This document shows, piece after piece, positions 59,161 to 64,000 of a stretch of DNA of 64,000 bases. Numbering within the stretch: the first letter of the stretch is position 1; each line of letters opens with the position of its first letter. A program made the translations under genes and the position numbers. Below the pieces are notes generated by a model that saw nothing but the letters and a program-made list of their open reading frames with translations, searched no databases and had not been told where the DNA came from. Source of the stretch: an uncultured Veillonella sp. (GTDB lineage Bacteria > Bacillota > Negativicutes > Veillonellales > Veillonellaceae); the NCBI GenBank assembly GCA_902478055.1, contig CABSJL010000005.1, positions 23,543 through 87,542 on the forward strand, read 5' to 3'.

Positions 59161-60210
59161 ATGGAAAAAAAACCTCTAGTTGTTGTAAACGGTTTAGTCC
59201 GTAAAGATGCAATTGCTTATTTAAAAGAGCACGTAGATGTGCGCCAATGGACTGAAAAGACTGTAATGCCTCGTGAGACATTAAAGGAATGGCTCGTTGA
59301 TGCGGATGGTTTGTGGTGTGTTCGCCCTTTAGATGTAGACGGTGATCTTGTAAAAAATGCACCTAATTTAAAGGTTATTGCTCAAGCAGCTGTGGGTTAT
59401 GATAATGTAAAAATTGATGAATTAACGGCAGCAGGTATTCCTTATGGCAATACACCAGGTGTTCTTAATGAAACCGTAGCAGAGCTTGCTTTTACATTGA
59501 TTGCCACTGCTAGTCGTCGTATTCTGGAAAATGCTAATTTCGTAAAAGAAGGACGTTGGGCTCAAAGACCATCGAATATTAAAGGCTTTGATTTAAGTCG
59601 CCGCACCCTTGGCATTATTGGGATGGGCGCTATCGGTGTATCTATTTCACGTCGCGCTCGTGCCTTTGGTATGACCGTTGTATACCATAATCGCAACCAG
59701 CGTATAGATGATAAAATTCATAAAACAACCTATATGGAGTTAGATGATCTTTTGGCTACTAGTGATGTAGTTTGTGTAATGGCTCCATTAACAGATGAAA
59801 CCTATCACATGTGTGATGAAGCATTCTTCAAGAAGATGAAAAATACCGCTTTATTTGTAAATGTAGGCCGTGGACCTATCGTTGATACAGAGGCTCTCAT
59901 TAATGCCTTACAAACAGGTGAAATTGATTATGCAGCACTCGATGTAACTGATCCAGAACCATTACCAGCAGATCATCCGTTATTAAGTGTTGAAAACTGT
60001 CTTATCGTACCACATATTGGTTCCTATACTGACCGTACGCGTTATGATATGTCTATTTTGACAGCCGATAATATTATTGCTGGTGTTCATAAGAAACCAT
60101 TAAAAACCTGTGTTAATGAAGAAGTTAATTATAAAAGACCAGAAATGGATGTAGAATCTGCTTTGGAAGAGCTTAAAAAAGCAGGTGTTGATTTAGCTGA
60201 TTTCGACTAA
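59161..60210 (+). CDS. D-isomer-specific 2-hydroxyacid dehydrogenase
   Basis: The 349-residue NAD(P)-dependent enzyme has the dinucleotide motif GIIGMGAIGVSISRRARAFG and the catalytic residues in NVGRGPIVDTEAL (Arg), DVTDPEPLP (Glu) and VPHIGSYT (His). The family includes glyoxylate/hydroxypyruvate reductase, D-lactate and phosphoglycerate dehydrogenases. It lacks an ACT domain, so it is not a typical long SerA. D-lactate or glyoxylate-type activity would suit a lactate-using anaerobe, but this is inference. GGAGG precedes the ATG. Confidence 0.87.
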   Translation: MEKKPLVVVNGLVRKDAIAYLKEHVDVRQWTEKTVMPRETLKEWLVDADGLWCVRPLDVDGDLVKNAPNLKVIAQAAVGYDNVKIDELTAAGIPYGNTPGVLNETVAELAFTLIATASRRILENANFVKEGRWAQRPSNIKGFDLSRRTLGIIGMGAIGVSISRRARAFGMTVVYHNRNQRIDDKIHKTTYMELDDLLATSDVVCVMAPLTDETYHMCDEAFFKKMKNTALFVNVGRGPIVDTEALINALQTGEIDYAALDVTDPEPLPADHPLLSVENCLIVPHIGSYTDRTRYDMSILTADNIIAGVHKKPLKTCVNEEVNYKRPEMDVESALEELKKAGVDLADFD

Positions 60211-60292
60211 TATCACAAGACCTCAAAAGATATGCGGTATTATGCAAAATATGGTAAAATAAAAGAATATTTATCCTATGGAGGTTAGAACG

Positions 60293-61981
60293 TTGGAACA
60301 TAAAGATATTGAAAAAACTGTAGCTCCTGAAGAAGTTGTATCCGTTAACTTTATCGAAGCTATCATCAACAAAGATAATGAAACTGGTAAATACGGCGGA
60401 CGCGTATTAACTCGTTTCCCGCCAGAACCAAATGGTTACTTACACATTGGTCATGCTAAATCTATCTGCCTTAACTTTGGTATTGGCAAGCAATATAATG
60501 GCTTAACAAACCTTCGTTTTGATGATACAAACCCAGCAAAAGAAGACGTTGAATACGTAAACTCCATTATGGAAGATGTAAAATGGCTCGGTTTTGATTG
60601 GGAGGGTGAGCCTCGCTATGCATCTGATTATTTCGGTCAAATGTACGAATATGCTAAGAAATTAATCACTCTTGGCAAGGCTTATGTAGATGATCAAACA
60701 GCAGATGAAATTAAACAAACACGTGGCGATTTCTCTACACCTGGTACCAATAGTCCATACCGTGACCGTAGCGTAGAAGAAAACTTGAAACTCTTCGAAG
60801 AAATGAAAGATGGTAAATACGCTGACGGTGAAAAGGTATTGCGTGCGAAAATCGACATGGCGCATCCTAATATCGTTATGCGTGACCCTGTTATTTATCG
60901 TATTGTAAATGCAGAACATCATAATACAGGTAATGAGTGGAAAATCTATCCTATGTATGATTTTGCTCATCCTATTGAAGATGCTATCGAACGCATTACA
61001 CATTCCATCTGTACTTTGGAATTTGAAGTTCACCGTCCATTGTACGATTGGGTACTTGAAGACTGGGATGACACTGAAATTCCACAACAAATTGAGTTTG
61101 CTCGCTTGAACGTAACTAAAATGGTTATGTCCAAACGTAAATTGCGTGCTCTTGTTGAGGCAGGCCTTGTAGCTGGCTGGGATGATCCTCGTATGCCTAC
61201 TATTTCTGGCTTACGTCGTCGTGGTTACACTCCTGAGGCTATTCGTGATTTCTGTGACCGCATTGGCGTAGCTAAGGCTGACAGTGTTGTTGACATTGCT
61301 TTGCTTGAGTTCTGTATCCGTGAAGATTTGAAACTCAAAGCTACACGTCCTATGGTCGTTATTGATCCTGTGAAAGTTGTTATTACAAACTATCCAGAAG
61401 GTCAAACTGAACTTTGTACCGTTGAAAATAACCCAGAAAATGAAGAGTTGGGTAACCGTGAAGTTGTATTTGGTCGTGAAATTTACATCGAACGCAATGA
61501 CTTTATGGAAGAGCCAGTTAAGAAGTTCTTCCGCTTGGCACCAGGTAAAGAAGTACGCTTAAAAGGTGCATACTTCATTACATGTACTGATGTTATTAAA
61601 GACGAAAATGGCAATATTACAGAAATTCACTGTACATATGACCCAGAAACTAAGAGCGGCAGCGGTTGTACTCGTAAGGTAAAAGGTACATTACATTGGG
61701 TTGAAGCATCTACTGCTGTAGATATTGAATCTCGCTTATATGACTACTTGCTAAAAGAAGATTCTGATGGTAAAGACTTCTTAGGTGACTTTAATCATGA
61801 GTCCTTACAAGTATTCCATAGTAAAGGGGAAGCATGTCTCAGTACAACTGTACCAGGAGACCATTTCCAATTCTTGCGCCAAGGTTATTTTGTAACTGAT
61901 AAAGATAGCACACCAGATCATATCGTAATGAACCGTATCGTTGGTTTACGTGATAGCTGGGCTAAGGCACAAAAGAAATAA
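60293..61981 (+). CDS. glnS: Glutaminyl-tRNA synthetase
   Basis: GlnS charges tRNA-Gln. The 562-residue class I synthetase has [18 protein letters not shown] with the HIGH motif, the [10 protein letters not shown] block, and the KMSKS-like VMSKRKL, then a two-barrel anticodon-binding domain ([10 protein letters not shown] onwards). I take TTG at 60293 as the start because GGAGG at 60281-60285 lies 7 bases upstream; the in-frame ATG at 60278 overlaps that site. Direct glutaminylation in this organism contrasts with most Firmicutes, which use the GatCAB route. Confidence 0.95.
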   Translation: MEHKDIEKTVAPEEVVSVNFIEAIINKDNETGKYGGRVLTRFPPEPNGYLHIGHAKSICLNFGIGKQYNGLTNLRFDDTNPAKEDVEYVNSIMEDVKWLGFDWEGEPRYASDYFGQMYEYAKKLITLGKAYVDDQTADEIKQTRGDFSTPGTNSPYRDRSVEENLKLFEEMKDGKYADGEKVLRAKIDMAHPNIVMRDPVIYRIVNAEHHNTGNEWKIYPMYDFAHPIEDAIERITHSICTLEFEVHRPLYDWVLEDWDDTEIPQQIEFARLNVTKMVMSKRKLRALVEAGLVAGWDDPRMPTISGLRRRGYTPEAIRDFCDRIGVAKADSVVDIALLEFCIREDLKLKATRPMVVIDPVKVVITNYPEGQTELCTVENNPENEELGNREVVFGREIYIERNDFMEEPVKKFFRLAPGKEVRLKGAYFITCTDVIKDENGNITEIHCTYDPETKSGSGCTRKVKGTLHWVEASTAVDIESRLYDYLLKEDSDGKDFLGDFNHESLQVFHSKGEACLSTTVPGDHFQFLRQGYFVTDKDSTPDHIVMNRIVGLRDSWAKAQKK

Positions 61982-62009
61982 TGTATTCTATATTGCTAAG
62001 ATAATGATA

Positions 62010-62040
62010 AAGAACCGCTCCGTTAAGGGCGGTTCTTTAC
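62010..62040 (+). terminator. Terminator after glnS
   Basis: AAAGAACCGC pairs with GCGGTTCTTT around a 10-base loop. Confidence 0.85.
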
Positions 62041-62105
62041 TACTGTGTTGTTATTAAAAATCATGTTGAGAGTTTATGACATTAACATTTTAGTTGAGGA
62101 GATAT

Positions 62106-62741
62106 ATGAAAAAATTAGTATTACTTGCCACTGCAGCTGCTGTATTAGTATCTGTTCCAACAATTGGCTCTGCAGCAAATATTAAGAATATTTTGAATAG
62201 AAGCCAAACAGTAGCATATCAAGGTGTTAAATTGCCTGAAGGTGTTACAATGTATCAAAATAATCCTAAAGCACTTTTTGCAGGGGAGGCTAAAAAGGAT
62301 ATTAAATCTGTATTTATTGAAGCAGGTGCTACATCTGCTAATGTATATACACTAAATATTAAAAACGAAAATGAAATGAACTATGCTGTATTTGGTGATG
62401 TAGTATTAGGTAAACAATTGGCTAGTCAAATCAGTGAAACTAAGCATGTCAATGCAGATCCATCTACATTAGGTGCATTGGCATCCTCTATTAATAAGGG
62501 GGATAGCCCAATTCTTGGCAAATTCACAGTAGTGACTCCATTATCTAAACAAGGTAATGCTTACGAAGGCACATTAAAATATAAAAGTATATCTAATAAT
62601 AATTCTTATAATGAGGTTCTACATATTAGTTTATCTGAAGATAAGTACACTGGTCCAAATGCACGCTTTATCGCTATAGATGAAGCTAATGATGCTGCGA
62701 TATTCCCTAAAGTTAAGTCTTTGTTAACGGCTAAAAAATAA
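62106..62741 (+). CDS. Exported hypothetical protein, 211 residues
   Basis: The start at 62106 is preceded by TTGAGGAG. The protein has a clear signal peptide (MKKLVLLATAAAVLVSVPTI, cleavage near GSAA) and a mature domain of about 185 residues with mixed alpha/beta character and no cysteines. No membrane helix is seen after the signal, so it is periplasmic or surface-linked. I do not recognise a family. It is followed by the iron-type promoter of the DUF3793-flavodoxin operon. Confidence 0.7.
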   Translation: MKKLVLLATAAAVLVSVPTIGSAANIKNILNRSQTVAYQGVKLPEGVTMYQNNPKALFAGEAKKDIKSVFIEAGATSANVYTLNIKNENEMNYAVFGDVVLGKQLASQISETKHVNADPSTLGALASSINKGDSPILGKFTVVTPLSKQGNAYEGTLKYKSISNNNSYNEVLHISLSEDKYTGPNARFIAIDEANDAAIFPKVKSLLTAKK

Positions 62742-62800
62742 ATAATTATTGAAAATATATATCAATTATTCTTGACAATTTTTCTCATCAAGAGTACTAT
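62741..62800 (+). promoter_or_regulatory. Promoter of the DUF3793-flavodoxin operon with possible Fur-like dyad
   Basis: TTGACA (62772-62777) and TACTAT (62795-62800) are exactly 17 bases apart. Just upstream, the 30 bases at 62741-62770 form an imperfect AT-rich dyad around ATTGA...TCAAT, which resembles Fur-type sites. Transcription would begin near 62807, so the in-frame GTG at 62801 cannot be the start codon. Confidence 0.65.
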
Positions 62801-62863
62801 GTGCATATAGGAATTATTCTCATTATGGGAAATTCTAACGATATGCAACAGGCAGGTACTATT

Positions 62864-63430
62864 ATGATGAATTCAATTGACCATATCATTGGATATCATT
62901 GTGCACCGGCAATTCGAGGTATTAAGCTTTCGAACTTGGTTTCTATTCCACGGGACATGAATGAACAAATCCAATTTGTATTGACAGAATATAATAAAGA
63001 GTTCAATGAAAAAGGTTTGTTCTTCTTTGAATTATGTCGCTGTAAAGCGCGTAGACTTTTATTGGTATTCCGTGAGAAGCAATTACGAGACTATGTACGG
63101 CAACCTGCAGTGATGACATTTTTGAAAGCCTACGGTTATCATGATCGGATGAGCATTATGGAGATGCTAGAACATCTACGATACCGTATGGAGGCGAGCG
63201 TTGATTTTCCACATGAAATCGGCGTATTTCTAGGCTATCCATTGAATGATGTGAAATACTTTATTTCTCGTCGTGGCAGTGGATATCGTATGTGTGGGGA
63301 ATGGAAAGTTTACCATGACGTAGTAGATGCTAAGCGCTCTTTCTTATGTTACAAAGCATGTCGTGAATTTTGTCAAACTCAATTGATGTTGGGAAAAACA
63401 TTTAGTTCATTGGTCGCAAGAACGGCCTAG
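62864..63430 (+). CDS. DUF3793-family protein
   Basis: The 188-residue protein has the family's opening YHCAPAIRGIKLSNLVSI, the ELCRCKARRLLLVFREKQL segment, a central HEIGVFLGYPLNDVKYFI motif and the C-terminal WKVYHDVVDAKRSFLCYKACREFC. Members are usually encoded beside flavodoxins in anaerobes and may help iron or electron-transfer metabolism; the biochemical role is unknown. The start is uncertain (62864 or 62867, or the ATG at 62825); family likeness favours the later ones. The flavodoxin gene starts 10 bases after its stop. Confidence 0.85.
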   Translation: MMNSIDHIIGYHCAPAIRGIKLSNLVSIPRDMNEQIQFVLTEYNKEFNEKGLFFFELCRCKARRLLLVFREKQLRDYVRQPAVMTFLKAYGYHDRMSIMEMLEHLRYRMEASVDFPHEIGVFLGYPLNDVKYFISRRGSGYRMCGEWKVYHDVVDAKRSFLCYKACREFCQTQLMLGKTFSSLVARTA

Positions 63431-63440
63431 GAGGTACAAG

Positions 63441-63860
63441 ATGATTGGTGTAATTTATTGGTCCGGTACAGGCAATACAGAACAAATGGCTCAAGCAGTA
63501 GCAGAAGGTATCAAAGCTGCAGGTCAAGAAGTTGAAGTAAAATCTGTTTCTGAAGTATCTGTAGATGACGCAGCAGCTTATGAAAAATTAGCTCTTGGCT
63601 GTGCTGACATGGGTGCAGAACAATTAGAAGAAGGCGAATTTGAACCATTCTACACTGAATTAGAAGCTAAATTGGGTGGCAAAAAAGTAGCAATCTTTGG
63701 TTCCTATGGCTGGGGTGGTACTTGGTTGGAAGACTGGGGTACACGCATTAAAGATGCTGGCGGCGAATTAGTAGCTGATGGCGTAGCTATCTTGGGTGAA
63801 CCTGATGATGATGGCAAAGCACAATGTGAAGAATTGGGTAAAATATTAGCAAACGCATAA
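63441..63860 (+). CDS. Flavodoxin
   Basis: This 139-residue flavodoxin carries the FMN phosphate loop WSGTGNTEQMA at residues 8-18 and the two flavin-flanking loops (LGCADMGAEQLEE and GSYGWGGTWLEDWG). It acts as a low-potential electron carrier that can replace ferredoxin when iron is short. Translation starts behind AGGAGG directly after the DUF3793 stop, so both come from one mRNA with a terminator at 63905-63944. Confidence 0.95.
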   Translation: MIGVIYWSGTGNTEQMAQAVAEGIKAAGQEVEVKSVSEVSVDDAAAYEKLALGCADMGAEQLEEGEFEPFYTELEAKLGGKKVAIFGSYGWGGTWLEDWGTRIKDAGGELVADGVAILGEPDDDGKAQCEELGKILANA

Positions 63861-63904
63861 TTTACTCTTAACCATTAACATAATCCTAACAGATAACAGT
63901 ATAT

Positions 63905-63944
63905 AAAGGCTGTAATAACGGTAATTCGTTATTACAGCCTTTTT
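63905..63944 (+). terminator. Terminator after the flavodoxin gene
   Basis: AAAGGCTGTAATAACG pairs with CGTTATTACAGCCTTT around a 6-base loop, followed by a T run. Confidence 0.92.
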
Positions 63945-63969
63945 GTTGTACGCCGAATAGGCATGACTA

Positions 63970-63992
63970 AACCCCCAGTTAAACTGGGGGTT
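63970..63992. other. Isolated hairpin at the window edge
   Basis: AACCCCCAG and CTGGGGGTT form a perfect GC-rich stem around TTAAA, with no T run and beyond the flavodoxin terminator. Such hairpins occur at ends of IS200/IS605-type elements; the window stops before this can be tested. Confidence 0.35.
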
Positions 63993-64000
63993 GGTAAAAA

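Noticed and set aside
60278..60292. ATG start for glnS at 60278
   Set aside because: The GGAGG ribosome binding site lies inside these codons, so the TTG at 60293 is the better start.
1..64000. CRISPR array, prophage or rRNA operon
   Set aside because: No regularly spaced repeats with unique spacers, no phage structural genes and no rRNA-like conserved sequence were seen. The only complete mobile element is the IS30-family copy.

Overview
The window looks like chromosomal DNA of a Veillonella-type bacterium (Negativicutes: low-GC, anaerobic, Firmicutes-related, with an outer membrane). This rests on an AT-rich sequence with strong Gram-positive-style ribosome binding sites, an outer-membrane autotransporter with a C-terminal beta-barrel, and a gene set typical of anaerobes (formyl-THF synthetase, DcuC-type and SLC13-type dicarboxylate carriers, tartrate dehydratase-type enzyme, DUF3793 protein plus flavodoxin). 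The species is inferred from gene content, not shown.

Layout. 1-6.8 kb: the end of a PfkB-type kinase, a Trk/Ktr potassium uptake pair, and a three-gene module of a 22-residue-repeat protein, a MoxR-type AAA+ ATPase and a VWA/metallopeptidase-like protein. 6.9-12.3 kb: a UPF0173 hydrolase, moaC, trmL, a YlbF-family protein, murB and typA. 12.5-17 kb: two exported proteins (DUF4198 and an autotransporter), an Fe-S-motif flavoprotein and a low-molecular-weight phosphatase. 17.1-18.3 kb: tRNA-Arg(CCG) followed by a complete IS30-family element whose right end supplies the stop codon of the neighbouring gene. 18.3-25.2 kb: LemA, a methyltransferase, a YgbA-like protein, a glutaredoxin-like protein, ilvB-ilvN, a beta-carbonic anhydrase and a hypothetical gene. 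25.2-34 kb: an exported phosphoesterase, then an arginine cluster (M20 amidohydrolase, argF, argC, argB, argD) followed by a 60-residue membrane peptide gene and a second M20 gene.

34-41 kb: a DcuC-type carrier, an MFS carrier, divergent guaC and thiT, and thiT-mobAB-moeA with overlapping reading frames. 41.3-48 kb is the most distinctive part: cupin, araC, SemiSWEET, a second araC, ttdA-ttdB and an SLC13-type permease. The two araC genes are paralogues inside a tandem duplication that also copied the hairpin before each gene, the terminator after it and the promoter/operator of the next gene. A remnant of the cupin 3' end is left in front of the second copy. 48-64 kb: fhs and fchA (one-carbon metabolism), an NCS2 purine permease, a MOSC protein with moaA, tRNA-Lys(CTT), a Dyp-type peroxidase, thrC, an EamA carrier, mscL with an added zinc ribbon, a 2-hydroxyacid dehydrogenase, glnS, a secreted hypothetical protein, and DUF3793 with flavodoxin.

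How the genes work together: one group is amino-acid biosynthesis (arginine, branched-chain, threonine). Molybdenum cofactor genes are spread over three places (moaC; mobAB-moeA; MOSC-moaA); moaD and moaE are not in the window. A dicarboxylate/hydroxyacid module (ttdAB, SLC13 permease, probable AraC activator) would feed oxaloacetate into anaerobic metabolism. No CRISPR array, prophage or rRNA was seen. Most genes end in clear intrinsic terminators, so transcription units are short.
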